From: Schaedlerella sp.
GTDB lineage: Bacteria; Bacillota; Clostridia; Lachnospirales; Lachnospiraceae
Length of the DNA: 64,000 nt
Direction of reading: 5' to 3'
Assembly (NCBI GenBank): GCA_020024595.1
Contig: JAHHTO010000001.1
Coordinates: forward strand, 10,076 to 74,075
A model generated the notes under the pieces. The model saw only the letters and a program-made list of their open reading frames with translations. It searched no databases and was not told the origin of the DNA. A program made the translations under genes and the position numbers. Each line of letters starts with the position of its first letter. Within the stretch, counting starts at the first letter, position 1. Of the stretch, positions 10,223-20,144 are shown in pieces.

Positions 10223-11353
10223 TTAACCCTGTATCTGCAACAATTTCTGTTTCAGGTCATTCTCCAGTTTCTGCATCTCAGCTTCCGCGACTCGTCGCTT
10301 CTCTCTTCCTTCCTGCTGAATATGCATCACCTCATCCAACGTAGAAATAAGTGACTCGTTTGTTGCTTTCAGTGTTTCCATATCTACAATACCGCGCTCA
10401 GACTCTCTTGCAGTATCCAAGGTTGCCATTTTCAATTTATCAGCGTTTTTCTTCAACAATTCATTCGTCATATCCGTCACTTCACGCTGTGCCTCAGCCG
10501 CCTGTGCAGAATGCTCTACTCCAAGTGCAAGCACCATCTGACTCTTCCAAAGTGGGATTGTATTGACTACCGTAGACTGGATTTTTTCCACCATCATTGT
10601 ATCATTGCTCTGAACAAGGCGAATCTGTGGTGCAGTCTGGATTGAAATCTGACGTGTCAGTTCCAAATCATGAATCTTTTTTTCAAATCTGGTGCACATA
10701 GATTCCAGGTCTCTTGCTGCCTGCGCATCCTCTGCTAGTCCACTTTCCTGTGCTTTTTTCATCAGTTCTGTCAACTTTGTTGCACGAACCTCTTCCAACT
10801 TTTTCTTTCCTGCCATAATGTACATCGTTAGTTCTTTAAAATATGTAAGATTCAATTCGTACATTTTATCCAAAAGCGCCACATCTTTTAAAAGCTGAAC
10901 CTGATGATTTTCAAGTACCTTACAGATCTGATTGATATTCGTCTCTGCCTTGGCATATTTTGTCTTCATTGCAGTAATCTTATTGACTCCCTTTTTGAAG
11001 AACCCCAAAAATCCCTTTTCCTCTTCCTCGTCAAAATCTTTCAATTCATGCACTACCCCTGAAAGAAGTTCACCGATTTCTCCCATATCCTTTGTACGTA
11101 CATTTTCCAATGCGGTCTCCGAGAAATCTGCCATCTTCTTCTGAGTACCTGCACCGTACTGTAGAATCATCTGCGAATCTGTCAAATCAATCTGATTCGC
11201 AAACTTCGCCACTACCTGCTTTTCCTCCTCTGACAGCATCTCGTCTTCTACAATCGGTTGTTTCTCGTCTACCGGCATTACCGACTGCTTTGCTTCCCGG
11301 AACGGCTCAAGCGTTAATGTAGGTGTCTCCAGATCTGCAAATTCATTGTTCAT
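10223..11353 (-). CDS. telA: TelA family (toxic anion resistance) protein
   Basis: A 376-residue, largely alpha-helical cytoplasmic protein of the TelA/YaaN family, named for tellurite resistance and often linked to cell-envelope stress; its molecular function is not settled. Diagnostic blocks are ILQYGAGTQKKMADFSETAL, FFKKGVNKITAM and TIPLWKSQMVLALG. The ATG at 11353 follows GGAGGATATAAAC; the ORF opens five codons earlier at a GTG inside that ribosome binding site. It lies 94 nt downstream of an xpaC-like gene, the same pairing as xpaC-yaaN in Bacillus, which supports one functional unit. Confidence 0.88.
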   Translation of the reverse strand: MNNEFADLETPTLTLEPFREAKQSVMPVDEKQPIVEDEMLSEEEKQVVAKFANQIDLTDSQMILQYGAGTQKKMADFSETALENVRTKDMGEIGELLSGVVHELKDFDEEEEKGFLGFFKKGVNKITAMKTKYAKAETNINQICKVLENHQVQLLKDVALLDKMYELNLTYFKELTMYIMAGKKKLEEVRATKLTELMKKAQESGLAEDAQAARDLESMCTRFEKKIHDLELTRQISIQTAPQIRLVQSNDTMMVEKIQSTVVNTIPLWKSQMVLALGVEHSAQAAEAQREVTDMTNELLKKNADKLKMATLDTARESERGIVDMETLKATNESLISTLDEVMHIQQEGREKRRVAEAEMQKLENDLKQKLLQIQG

Positions 11354-11447
11354 GTTTATATCCTCCACTTTTTTATTTTTGTATTACTTTTTCTTTCCCT
11401 CTTTTCGTTCTTGTTTTCTGCCACACATATCTTGCGCTTCTATAAAT

Positions 11448-12794
11448 TTACGAAGTTTGCTTATTGATACCATCCTCAGTCAATCCTTCCTGTGCCAGCA
11501 TTGTATGCAACACAGAAATATCCGATGACACATCCCACGCTGTATCCTGGAATAGACTATCCAGTAACTTCTCAAATGCAACATTTAATGTATCCAATGT
11601 TTGTTCTATCTCTCTTTTCGAAGAGTTGATATTCTCCCCCTGTACTGACTGACGATCCAAATCTTCATATGCCTTCAGAAGCTTTACCGTAGTCGGAAGA
11701 TAGTACTCCATCATTCTGCGTAGATCTGAAACAATATTGGGACTCTGCTCTACTCGGTCAAATATCTCGTCCACCAACACTTCAATCCTAGAAATTTTAG
11801 CAGATATTTCTTCTCCCGGAATCGCATCATTACAAGCTCGAATTTTACGAATGTATTCTTCTCCTGTCTGCACTATTTCGCGTACTTCTGGTGGTAGATT
11901 TGGATTTCCCTGTGCTGCTTCTTCCCGCTCTTTTTTCTTCTTCTCCTGCTCACGAACTTTCTGCTTTTGCTCGCGTTCTTCCATTTTTACTCGATTCATC
12001 AAGTCTGTATATTGCTGATATGCCTTATCTGTAATCATCAGACAGGTCTTCTTAGAATCAAGATGCCCTTCCTTAAACCACCCTTTCTGAATCATCGTCT
12101 CCAAATCATGTACAATAAACTTCTTCTGTTTTCCAATCTGGTCCTGTAATTCCTTAATATCGCAATATTCCCGGCCTCCTAGCGCCTGTATGTAAGAGCG
12201 AAATCTGCGCACTTTTCCCAACATCCGTGTTCCGACCACAGCCATACTTCCAAAGATTACCAGCGGCATTCCCGTAAGCACCACGCCTCCCCAGAAGCCT
12301 ACGCCGAAATTGCCTTCAAGCATTCCAACCACAAGTACCACAAACATTGCGATCACTGAGATTCCACCAATTCCGTATCCCGCAACAGTAAGGGTTGCTC
12401 CTCCGATCTTGGTTGGCGTCGTCATTCCATACAACGCCGGAGTTCCTGTTTTGTATGCCAGACTTCCGGCGGCACTTCGGTAATCTTCCCCCTGATACCG
12501 ATATCCTCCACCATCCGGAGAAGCAGTTCCCTGTGTCTGCTGTCTATGCTTTGCTTCTTCCTGTATACGCTGTGATCCTTCCTGATGTCTCCTTGCCGCT
12601 TTTTCCTGCTGCATCCGCATATTTTCATTGACACTATCGCCTACATTACGCATTGTATGCGATAAATAGTCCACCGCACCGTTCACAGTATCTGAAATCG
12701 TCCGGTTTAACATACTATAATCCTGTGAGTCAATTGCATTCTGTACATTTCTACGAATTTCCTCACCAAATTTTTCCCATTCACGGTTTCCCAT
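11448..12794 (-). CDS. xpaC: XpaC-like (5-bromo-4-chloroindolyl phosphate hydrolysis family) membrane protein
   Basis: A 448-residue protein. The first 130 residues are polar and coiled-coil-like with many Gln and Arg. Two membrane segments follow (GGISVIAMFVVLVVGML and GGVVLTGMPLVIFGSMAVVG), then a winged-helix-like region (KELQDQIGKQKKFIVHDLE) and a basic coiled coil (REQEKKKKEREEA). This matches XpaC family architecture; the family name comes from a hydrolysis phenotype, not a proven enzyme. The adjacent telA makes the assignment firm. The N-terminal extension is longer than in Bacillus XpaC. Confidence 0.82.
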   Translation of the reverse strand: MGNREWEKFGEEIRRNVQNAIDSQDYSMLNRTISDTVNGAVDYLSHTMRNVGDSVNENMRMQQEKAARRHQEGSQRIQEEAKHRQQTQGTASPDGGGYRYQGEDYRSAAGSLAYKTGTPALYGMTTPTKIGGATLTVAGYGIGGISVIAMFVVLVVGMLEGNFGVGFWGGVVLTGMPLVIFGSMAVVGTRMLGKVRRFRSYIQALGGREYCDIKELQDQIGKQKKFIVHDLETMIQKGWFKEGHLDSKKTCLMITDKAYQQYTDLMNRVKMEEREQKQKVREQEKKKKEREEAAQGNPNLPPEVREIVQTGEEYIRKIRACNDAIPGEEISAKISRIEVLVDEIFDRVEQSPNIVSDLRRMMEYYLPTTVKLLKAYEDLDRQSVQGENINSSKREIEQTLDTLNVAFEKLLDSLFQDTAWDVSSDISVLHTMLAQEGLTEDGINKQTS

Positions 12795-12817
12795 TCCGAC
12801 CTCTCACTTTCTTTTAC

Positions 12818-12846
12818 TTGACCTCATAAGTCTTTTATATGATAAT
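12818..12846 (+). promoter_or_regulatory. Promoter of the pseudouridine synthase gene
   Basis: TTGACC (12818-12823), a 17-nt spacer and GATAAT (12841-12846), 58 nt before the chosen ATG. Confidence 0.65.
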
Positions 12847-12904
12847 CAGTTTAGCCAGATTTCCAGCAAAAGTCAAGATTATCATCACGAAGGAGATGCA
12901 TTTT

Positions 12905-13540
12905 ATGAAATTAAATATTTTATACGAAGACAACGAAATTATTATCTGTATAAAACCTGCCGGTATTGCCGTTCAAAACAACAATATCAGTGCTCCAGAC
13001 ATGGTCAGTCTTCTCAAAAATCACCTGCATAAATCCGCTCCAAATAAACAGCCTTATCTTGCTGTCATCCATCGTCTGGACCAGCCGGTAACAGGCATCC
13101 TTGTATTTGCCAAAACCAAAAATGCTGCTGCCGGACTGAACCGCCAACTGACGTCCGCCTGCTTCGGTAAACATTATCTTGCACATCTATCTCAGGTACC
13201 AGATATTGATGAAGCAGATTTAACAGATTACATGATTAGAGACGGACGCACCAACACCTCCCGCATCTGTGCCAAAGATGTTCCGGGCGCAAAGGAAGCA
13301 CGACTGCACTACAAGATCATCAAAAAAGACGACTTGACTGCTATTGCTGACATCTCGCTGGATACCGGGCGGCATCACCAGATTCGTGTTCAAATGGCTC
13401 ACCTGGGCTGTCCGATTCTTGGAGACATCAAATACGGCGGTCCCGCCTCCGAACAATTACAATTATTTGCCTACCGTCTCACATTCAAACATCCCATCAC
13501 GAATAAAGATTTGGACTTTGTATTAGAGGTTCCATTGTAA
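12905..13540 (+). CDS. RluA/RluD family RNA pseudouridine synthase
   Basis: A 211-residue enzyme converting uridine to pseudouridine in rRNA or tRNA. The catalytic motif HRLDQPVTGILVFAKT contains the essential Asp; the N-terminal EDNEIIICIKPAGIAVQ and the C-terminal TGRHHQIRVQMAHLGCPILG are the other family signatures. It lacks an S4 domain, as in RluA or the short Bacillus YjbO/YhcT-like proteins, so the target site cannot be named. The ATG at 12905 follows AAGGAGATGCATTTT; the longer frame from 12839 begins inside the promoter. It faces xpaC divergently and ends at a terminator shared with spoVG. Confidence 0.9.
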   Translation: MKLNILYEDNEIIICIKPAGIAVQNNNISAPDMVSLLKNHLHKSAPNKQPYLAVIHRLDQPVTGILVFAKTKNAAAGLNRQLTSACFGKHYLAHLSQVPDIDEADLTDYMIRDGRTNTSRICAKDVPGAKEARLHYKIIKKDDLTAIADISLDTGRHHQIRVQMAHLGCPILGDIKYGGPASEQLQLFAYRLTFKHPITNKDLDFVLEVPL

Positions 13541-13558
13541 AATATTTGCAACATAAAA

Positions 13559-13591
13559 CAGGCACTCGGAATCCACGATTCCGGGTGCCTG
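13559..13591. terminator. Bidirectional terminator between the pseudouridine synthase and spoVG
   Basis: A 15-bp stem with one G-T pair (CAGGCACTCGGAATC, 3-nt loop) followed on the minus strand by TTTTAT. It closes the glgC-glgD-spoVG transcript and probably also the plus-strand gene. Confidence 0.82.
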
Positions 13592-13603
13592 CATATTTCT
13601 CAA

Positions 13604-13891
13604 CTACATTACTTCTGTTTCTAAATCTGACTCTTCTAATAATATGGTATTATATTTTTCCAAAATAGTACTCTGAATCCTTTCTCTCGTATCAGAATTG
13701 ATCGGATGTGCTATATCACGATATTCTCCATCCAATGCCTTTTTACTTGGCATCGCAATGAATAATCCCTTTTCTCCTTCTATTACCTTGATATCATGAA
13801 CAACAAATTCATCATCAATTGTGATTGATACCACAGCTTTCAGTTTTCCTTCTTTCGCCACCTTACGTACTCGTACATCTGTAATTCTCAT
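13604..13891 (-). CDS. spoVG: Septation/sporulation regulator SpoVG
   Basis: A 95-residue nucleic-acid-binding regulator, near the family's usual length. [34 protein letters not shown] and the basic patch [19 protein letters not shown] are canonical. In spore formers it affects asymmetric septation and many genes, and it can act on RNA. Here it follows glgD by 45 nt on the same strand with an AAGGAG-type site, so it is probably read from the glgC promoter; I see no separate promoter in the short gap. Confidence 0.96.
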   Translation of the reverse strand: MRITDVRVRKVAKEGKLKAVVSITIDDEFVVHDIKVIEGEKGLFIAMPSKKALDGEYRDIAHPINSDTRERIQSTILEKYNTILLEESDLETEVM

Positions 13892-13936
13892 TTGTCTAGT
13901 CTCCTTTCGCTGTCGCCCTTTCTTTCCTGGTAAACT

Positions 13937-15055
13937 CTACAGTGCATACCTGTCACTTTTTTCAATTACTACTCTGATCCCACTCTCTCCGATATATCTT
14001 GCATTCGCCCGAATCGTATCTCTGCTTTCCACAATACAATTCTCTATATATACATTATCTCCAAGATATACATCATTTAAGATAATGGAGTTCTTTATCA
14101 CACAATTATTTCCCACAAACACTTTCTTATGGATAACAGAGTTTTCAACTGTTCCATTGATGATACTTCCGCTCCCTATCAGACTATTCTTGACAATGGC
14201 TCCTGGATTATATTTTGCAGGCGGCTGATCGCTTACCTTGGAATATACTTGTGGAAGCTCTTTGAAGAAATAATTTCTTACTTCCGGTTTCAGGAAATCC
14301 ATGTTTGTTTTGTAATACGCATCCACCGTTGCAATGTTACTCCAGTAGCTTTTCAGCTTATATCCGTAAATCTTTTTCAGATTCTTATAACGGATCAGGA
14401 TATCACTGACTAAATCATATCTTCCTTCATCCTGGCTGCGTTCAACCAAATCAATCAAAAGTCTTCTGCGTATGATGTAAATACCTGTAGATATCGTCTG
14501 CGAATGAGAAACCATCGGTTTTTCTTCAAATTCCTCAATCCGAGATGCCTCATTCATCCGAACTGTTCCAAACCTGGTTGCATCTTCATGATCCGAAAGA
14601 TCTTTTACAACGACTGTAATATCTGCTCTCTTCGCAATATGATACTCTAACACTTTATTATAATCTATCTTATACACCGCATCTCCTGATGCAATAATCA
14701 CATAAGGCTCATGACACTTTTTCAAAAAATCCAGATTCTGATAAATAGCATCTGCTGTCCCTCTGTACCAATATCCATTATCCGATGTGATCACCGGAGT
14801 AAAGACATAAAGTCCTCCCTGTTTTCTTCCAAAATCCCACCATTTAGACGAATTCAGGTGTTCATTCAGCGAACGTGCATTGTACTGTGTCAATACTGCT
14901 ACTTTCTGAATATGAGAATTTGTCATATTGCTCAGTGTAAAATCAATCGCCCTGTAGCTGGATGCAACCGGCATAGCCGCAACTGCACGTTTTGTTGTCA
15001 GTTCCTGCATCCGTCTGTTATTGCCTCCTGCCAGAATGATACCAACCGCTCTCAT
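13937..15055 (-). CDS. glgD: Glucose-1-phosphate adenylyltransferase subunit GlgD (copy 1)
   Basis: A 372-residue partner of GlgC in ADP-glucose synthesis for glycogen. The N-terminal nucleotide loop is degenerate compared with GlgC ([19 protein letters not shown]) but keeps LAGG and an Arg. The sugar-phosphate region keeps the acidic residue ([14 protein letters not shown]). The C-terminal left-handed beta-helix ([20 protein letters not shown]) is intact. The ATG at 15055 overlaps the glgC stop as ATGA, indicating translational coupling; the ORF opens two codons earlier at a TTG. GlgD proteins of Firmicutes are usually regulatory and weakly active or inactive; this one retains more of the active site than the second copy at 38146. 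Confidence 0.93.
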   Translation of the reverse strand: MRAVGIILAGGNNRRMQELTTKRAVAAMPVASSYRAIDFTLSNMTNSHIQKVAVLTQYNARSLNEHLNSSKWWDFGRKQGGLYVFTPVITSDNGYWYRGTADAIYQNLDFLKKCHEPYVIIASGDAVYKIDYNKVLEYHIAKRADITVVVKDLSDHEDATRFGTVRMNEASRIEEFEEKPMVSHSQTISTGIYIIRRRLLIDLVERSQDEGRYDLVSDILIRYKNLKKIYGYKLKSYWSNIATVDAYYKTNMDFLKPEVRNYFFKELPQVYSKVSDQPPAKYNPGAIVKNSLIGSGSIINGTVENSVIHKKVFVGNNCVIKNSIILNDVYLGDNVYIENCIVESRDTIRANARYIGESGIRVVIEKSDRYAL

Positions 15056-16326
15056 CTCCAATCACCTGCCTTTATCAATGTCTCTCCTCCTGCAAGCATT
15101 CCATCTCTGTAATCTTCATTGAATGTTTCGCCACTAATAGCAGTGTTCTTTCCAATCTGTACATCCGATGGTATCCTGGAGTTCTCTCCGATCGTCACCA
15201 GCCCTCCGCTATATATATTCGGCTTGAGCTGATTCGGTACTTCGGCACCGATTCCAATAACAACATTATTGCCAATCACCGTATTCTCCGCAATGATCGC
15301 TTTTTCAATCACACAGTTTTCTCCAATCGTCACGTTCCTCATGATAATAGAATCCCGAACCACGCTTCCTTTCCCGATTGTAATTCCTGCTCCGAGCACA
15401 GAACTGTGTACTTCGCCATACACTTCTGTCCCATTACTGATAATGCAACGATCTACTACCCCTTGTTCTGAAATATACTGCGGTGGAAGATTCGCACTAT
15501 TGGTATAAATTTTCCAAAATTCTTCATATAGATTAAACTCTGGGATAATATCGATCAATTCCATATTTGCTTCCCAGTATGAGTTCAAAGTGCCTACATC
15601 TTTCCAGTATCCATTGTATTCATATGCAAATAATCGCTGACCTTTTGAGTGACAGTATGGGATAATATGCTTCCCGAAATCACAATTTGGTTGACCGGAA
15701 AGCTGAATCAATGCATCCTTTAATACCGGCCAACTGAATATGTAAATCCCCATAGAAGCAAGATTGCTGCTGGGTTTCTCTGGTTTCTCCTCAAATTCTC
15801 GAATCTCGTTCTCCGAATCTGTCACCACAATCCCAAAACGATTGGCCTCTTCCATAGGCACCGGCATTGCCGCGATCGTTACATCCGCCTTTTTTGCTTT
15901 ATGAAAATCCAGCATTACCTCATAATCCATTTTGTAAATGTGGTCTCCTGAAAGAATCAACACGTAATCTGGATTGAATCCCTGTATATAGTCCAGATTC
16001 TGGTAAATCGCATTCGCTGTTCCGGTATACCACTCACTATTCGTACTCTTCTCATATGGAGGGAGGATAGATACACCTCCTACATTGCGGTCCAAATCCC
16101 ACGGAATCCCTATTCCGATATGTGTGTTCAATCGTAATGGCTGATATTGTGTCAGCACACCGACAGTATCTACTCCCGAATTAATGCAGTTACTGAGTGG
16201 GAAATCGATAATCCGGTACTTCCCGCCAAAAGCCACAGCAGGCTTCGCCACCTTCGCAGTCAGAACCCCCAACCGACTGCCTTGTCCACCTGCAAGCAGC
16301 ATGGCAATCATTTCCTTCTTAACCAT
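15052..16326 (-). CDS. glgC: Glucose-1-phosphate adenylyltransferase GlgC (copy 1)
   Basis: A 424-residue catalytic subunit that makes ADP-glucose from ATP and glucose-1-phosphate, the committed step of glycogen synthesis. It has the full nucleotide loop ([20 protein letters not shown]), [17 protein letters not shown], the catalytic Asp in [15 protein letters not shown], the glucose-phosphate site [19 protein letters not shown], and a C-terminal beta-helix of hexapeptide repeats ([20 protein letters not shown]). It is 45 residues longer than copy 2, mainly at the C-terminus. It is first in a glgC-glgD-spoVG transcript. Confidence 0.95.
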   Translation of the reverse strand: MVKKEMIAMLLAGGQGSRLGVLTAKVAKPAVAFGGKYRIIDFPLSNCINSGVDTVGVLTQYQPLRLNTHIGIGIPWDLDRNVGGVSILPPYEKSTNSEWYTGTANAIYQNLDYIQGFNPDYVLILSGDHIYKMDYEVMLDFHKAKKADVTIAAMPVPMEEANRFGIVVTDSENEIREFEEKPEKPSSNLASMGIYIFSWPVLKDALIQLSGQPNCDFGKHIIPYCHSKGQRLFAYEYNGYWKDVGTLNSYWEANMELIDIIPEFNLYEEFWKIYTNSANLPPQYISEQGVVDRCIISNGTEVYGEVHSSVLGAGITIGKGSVVRDSIIMRNVTIGENCVIEKAIIAENTVIGNNVVIGIGAEVPNQLKPNIYSGGLVTIGENSRIPSDVQIGKNTAISGETFNEDYRDGMLAGGETLIKAGDWR

Positions 16327-16357
16327 GATGTCACCCCTTTTCTAGTTGAATAAACTT

Positions 16358-16396
16358 ATTATACCATATTTTTTAAATATGTGAATATATTTCACA
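16358..16396 (-). promoter_or_regulatory. glgC copy 1 promoter with an overlapping palindromic operator
   Basis: TTCACA (16385-16380), a 16-nt spacer and TATAAT (16363-16358) on the minus strand. The -35 hexamer is one arm of a perfect dyad TGTGAA-TATAT-TTCACA (16380-16396). The half-site resembles TGTGA/TCACA boxes of Crp/Fnr-type regulators, with a 7-nt rather than 6-nt centre. Confidence 0.5.
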
Positions 16397-16537
16397 AATC
16401 TTTAGTTAAAATTCTTCTCTTTTTGTTTATATTATACAAAAAGAACTTCTTTCATTTTTTCTCATATATAGTATAATATACTTAGCAAACTTCAATTATG
16501 ACTGAATTTGAAAATTTTCAAAAGAAGGGACACATTT

Positions 16538-17914
16538 ATGTATAAAATTGACTTTCAAAAACCAATTCACATTCACTTTATCGGCATCGGCGGTATCAGT
16601 ATGAGCGGTCTTGCAGAGATTCTTTTAGAAGAGAATTTTAAAGTATCCGGTTCAGATGCGAAGGAATCTCCTCTCACAAAAAAACTGGAACAGCTTGGTG
16701 CTACTATTTTTTATGGTCAGAAAGCTTCCAATATTATTGACGGAATCGACTGTGTTGTGTATACCGCAGCAATCAACCGTGAAAATGCGGAGCTGATTGA
16801 AGCTGTCGCCAAAAAGATTCCAATGTTGACCCGTGCTGAACTTCTGGGGCAACTTATGAAAAATTACAAAACTCCGATCGCTGTATCGGGAACTCACGGA
16901 AAGACAACTACCACATCCATGCTCTCCCACATCTTACTTGCAGGTGACCTGGATCCAACAATCTCTGTCGGCGGCATTCTTCAGGCGATCGGCGGTAACA
17001 TCCGAGTGGGTCATTCCGAAATATTTATTACAGAAGCATGCGAATACACCAACAGCTTCCTGAACTTTTTCCCAAAAATCGGTATCATATTAAATATAGA
17101 AGAAGACCATCTGGACTTCTTTAAAGATTTGGAAGATATCCGGCATTCTTTCCATCAGTTTGCAGCTCTGCTTCCTGCTGACGGAGTATTGATTATCAAT
17201 GGGGATATCAAAGACTATAAGGAACTCTGCGAGGGACTTGACTGTAAGATTTTGACCTGTGGTTCTTCTTCTGATTTCGACTACAGTGCCAAGAACATCA
17301 GCTTTGATGAAAAAGGGCTTGCTTCCTTTGATTTGATTAAATCTGGAAAAAACACGGAACACATTGTACTGTCCGTACCAGGATGCCATAATGTATCCAA
17401 TGCCCTGACTTCCATTGCGGCAGCAGAATACCTTGGCATTCCGATGAATACGATCAAGGCCGGACTTCTTGCCTTTACCGGAACCGATCGCAGATTTGAA
17501 TATAAAGGTACTCTGAACGGTGTTACCATCATCGACGACTATGCACATCACCCAACAGAAATACTAGCGACGCTGAATGCAGCAAAAAATTATCCACATA
17601 ATGAACTGTGGTGTATCTTCCAGCCACATACGTACACAAGAACAAAAGCATTTTTCCACGAATTTGCAGAAGTACTTTCTCAGGCAGATCATCTCATACT
17701 TGCTGATATTTACGCAGCCCGTGAGACAGATACCCTTGGTGTTTCCTCCAAGTCACTGGCAGAAGAAGCAGCCCGCCTTGGAACCGATGCATACTATTTC
17801 CAAAGTTTTAAAGAAATTGAAGCTTTTGTAAAAGAGAATTGTTCTTCTGGAGATTTGTTGATAACTATGGGTGCCGGAGATGTTGTAAACATTGGAGAAG
17901 ACTTGCTGAAATAA
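16538..17914 (+). CDS. murC: UDP-N-acetylmuramate--L-alanine ligase
   Basis: A 458-residue cytoplasmic ATP-dependent ligase that adds the first amino acid of the peptidoglycan stem peptide. The N-terminal Rossmann loop is FIGIGGISMSGLAEIL, the ATP P-loop GTHGKTTTTSML, the metal-binding region NIEEDHLDFF, and the C-terminal domain has DDYAHHPTEI and IFQPHTYTRT. The ATG at 16538 follows GAAGGGACACATTT and gives the usual MurC start; the frame opens ten codons earlier with no support. The gene is alone between divergent glgC and the dnaD operon. Confidence 0.96.
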   Translation: MYKIDFQKPIHIHFIGIGGISMSGLAEILLEENFKVSGSDAKESPLTKKLEQLGATIFYGQKASNIIDGIDCVVYTAAINRENAELIEAVAKKIPMLTRAELLGQLMKNYKTPIAVSGTHGKTTTTSMLSHILLAGDLDPTISVGGILQAIGGNIRVGHSEIFITEACEYTNSFLNFFPKIGIILNIEEDHLDFFKDLEDIRHSFHQFAALLPADGVLIINGDIKDYKELCEGLDCKILTCGSSSDFDYSAKNISFDEKGLASFDLIKSGKNTEHIVLSVPGCHNVSNALTSIAAAEYLGIPMNTIKAGLLAFTGTDRRFEYKGTLNGVTIIDDYAHHPTEILATLNAAKNYPHNELWCIFQPHTYTRTKAFFHEFAEVLSQADHLILADIYAARETDTLGVSSKSLAEEAARLGTDAYYFQSFKEIEAFVKENCSSGDLLITMGAGDVVNIGEDLLK

Positions 17915-17979
17915 AAGTTATTCACATTTTCCACACAGAGTTATCTACAAAAAACCTGCTCTTTCCACAAAAAAGTGCT

Positions 17980-18007
17980 TTGTATTAATAGTTTTAGATG
18001 CTATAAT
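17980..18007 (+). promoter_or_regulatory. Promoter of the dnaD-dnaC-prs operon
   Basis: TTGTAT (17980-17985), a 16-nt spacer and TATAAT (18002-18007), about 50 nt before the dnaD-like start. Confidence 0.6.
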
Positions 18008-18055
18008 ACCTTTACGCAACAAGAACAATGAAGCATTAAGGGCAGGAACAAGATT

Positions 18056-19129
18056 ATGAAAACATTAAAATTAAAGAATAAATATCAGACAAATGCAACT
18101 TTGGTTTCCAATGATTTTATCGATTGTTATATGAGTAAGGCAAATGGTGAATTTGTGAAAGTTTATCTTTTTTTACTAAGACACCTGAATGTTCCTTGTC
18201 CTGCACTTACTATTTCCATGATTGCAGATTGTCTGGATCATACAGAACGGGATGTATTACGAGCATTTCGTTATTGGGAATCAGAAGGTTTGTTAAGTTT
18301 GGAAAAGGATGCTGACGGTAAGATTTCAGGTCTTGCATTAGAGCAGGTGTGTTCCGACACTTCTTGTTCACAAACCAGTACAATTTCTACAGAGTTTTCA
18401 GATTCTTCTGCTTCTCAAGAAATCTCTGATGTTTCTTTTGAACAAACTGTTGAAACGCCTGCTTCCAAGGCGATTCCTCTCAGTTCTTTTAAAGCTCAAA
18501 AGGAATTAAAGTCCCTGCTCTTTATCGCAGAGCAGTATCTTGGCAAAACATTGTCCAAAACTGATATGGATACCATTACATATTTTTATGACACATTGGA
18601 GATGCCTGCTGATTTAATTGAATATCTAATTGAGTCCTGCGTCGAAAACGGGCACAAAAGTATTCATTATATTCAAAAGATTGCCCTTTCCTGGTATGAC
18701 GAGGGCATCCGAAGTGTCAAGCAGGCTCGACTTCATTCCAATACCTATAATAAAAACTGTTATACCGTATTAAATGCATTCGGTATCAAAAACCGCGGTG
18801 CTGCTGATACGGAACTCAATTTCATTCGAAAATGGACTGAAGATTTTGGTTTTACACTGGATATCATTCAGGAAGCCTGTAACAGAACTATTATGGCAAC
18901 CCATCAACCCAGCTTTGAATATGCTGATACAATTTTGCAAAACTGGCAACAAGCAGGAGTTCATACATTGAGTGATATCTCCACTCTTGATACAGCTTTT
19001 CAGAAAGAAAAAGTTTCTAAAAAATCAGCTGTGTCCCGTTCAAAATCACCATCTAGAAATTCAAATAATTTTGAACGACGTTCCTATGATATGGACTCTC
19101 TGGAAGAACGATTATTAAATAGTAATTAA
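18056..19129 (+). CDS. DnaD-domain primosomal protein
   Basis: A 357-residue protein with an N-terminal winged-helix DnaD domain (VKVYLFLLRHLNVPCPALTISMIADCL, a region of helix-turn-helix type) and two C-terminal DnaB-2/DnaD-like helical domains. The second of these carries the YxxxI-like signature in NRTIMATHQPSFEYADTILQNW. A polar Ser-rich linker separates the domains. DnaD proteins remodel origin DNA and recruit the replicative helicase. Next to a DnaC-like loader ATPase only 13 nt downstream, it probably forms the helicase-loading module of this organism. The C-terminus is basic (KKSAVSRSKSPSRN). Confidence 0.9.
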   Translation: MKTLKLKNKYQTNATLVSNDFIDCYMSKANGEFVKVYLFLLRHLNVPCPALTISMIADCLDHTERDVLRAFRYWESEGLLSLEKDADGKISGLALEQVCSDTSCSQTSTISTEFSDSSASQEISDVSFEQTVETPASKAIPLSSFKAQKELKSLLFIAEQYLGKTLSKTDMDTITYFYDTLEMPADLIEYLIESCVENGHKSIHYIQKIALSWYDEGIRSVKQARLHSNTYNKNCYTVLNAFGIKNRGAADTELNFIRKWTEDFGFTLDIIQEACNRTIMATHQPSFEYADTILQNWQQAGVHTLSDISTLDTAFQKEKVSKKSAVSRSKSPSRNSNNFERRSYDMDSLEERLLNSN

Positions 19130-19142
19130 AGGAGTTTTTCCC

Positions 19143-20144
19143 GTGAGGTTAAAAAATTCACAATATCAGGCAATCATGCGGAGCTATGAACAGAAACAGC
19201 TTAAAAGCAATGACATTCTAAACAGACATTTCGAGGAAGTATACAAACAACTCCCGGAGTTCAAAACTCTGGATGAATCTATTTCTATTCTTTCCGTTCA
19301 ATATGGAAAAAAACTTTTAAACGGTGATGACAGCGCTGTTGCTTCTCTAAAAAAAGAACTTGCAATTCTGAGAAGCCGCAAAGAGGAACTTTTAAAATCC
19401 GCCGGTTTTCCGGCAAAATATCTGGAACCGGTCTATGAATGTAACGATTGTAAAGATACCGGTTATATCAATGGTCAAAAGTGTCATTGTTTCAAAAAGG
19501 CTGTCAGTAAGCTTCTATATAGCCAGTCAAATCTTTCCGAAGTTCTTTCACTTGAAAATTTTGACACCTTTTCAACAGATTATTACTCCGAAAACTTTAT
19601 CGATCCCAAATCCGGGCGTTCTGCCAGAGAGGTGATCGAAGAAGCTTACCGAGTTTGTCTCGAATTTGCCCAGACATTCGGAACAGAATACAACAACTTA
19701 TTTCTTTACGGAGATGTAGGCGTTGGCAAAACATTTCTTTCCAATTGCATAGCCCAAAACCTGATTGAAGCAGGATTTTCAGTTCTATATTTTTCTGCCC
19801 CTGCTCTCTTCAATACACTTGCCCATCATGCATTTGATAAAAATGATGCAGATGCACATAATATGCATGAGTTTATCTATGACTGTGATTTATTAATTAT
19901 TGATGATCTTGGAACAGAATATACAAATTCGTTTGTTTCCTCGCAGTTTTTTTCCTGCATTAACGAACGATTACTCAACAGACATTCCACTGTCATTTCA
20001 ACAAATCTATCTCTAGACGCATTAGCCGATTTATATACAGAGCGACTATTTTCCAGAATTACAAGTAACTATATCTTACTTAAAATCATTGGTGACGATA
20101 TACGAATCAAAAAGAAATTACAAAACAGGGAGGACGAATTATAA
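19143..20144 (+). CDS. DnaC/DnaI-like helicase loader ATPase
   Basis: A 333-residue AAA+ ATPase of the DnaC/IstB group. It starts at GTG, with AAAGGAG 8 nt upstream. The N-terminal half is helical and has a Cys cluster CNDCKDTGYINGQKCHC that could bind zinc, as in DnaI. Walker A is GDVGVGKTFLSNC, Walker B LLIIDDLGTEY, sensor 1 VISTNLS, and an arginine-finger region LYTERLFSRIT. By family and neighbour it loads the hexameric DnaB-type helicase onto DNA. Its stop overlaps the next start as TAATG. Confidence 0.92.
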   Translation: MRLKNSQYQAIMRSYEQKQLKSNDILNRHFEEVYKQLPEFKTLDESISILSVQYGKKLLNGDDSAVASLKKELAILRSRKEELLKSAGFPAKYLEPVYECNDCKDTGYINGQKCHCFKKAVSKLLYSQSNLSEVLSLENFDTFSTDYYSENFIDPKSGRSAREVIEEAYRVCLEFAQTFGTEYNNLFLYGDVGVGKTFLSNCIAQNLIEAGFSVLYFSAPALFNTLAHHAFDKNDADAHNMHEFIYDCDLLIIDDLGTEYTNSFVSSQFFSCINERLLNRHSTVISTNLSLDALADLYTERLFSRITSNYILLKIIGDDIRIKKKLQNREDEL

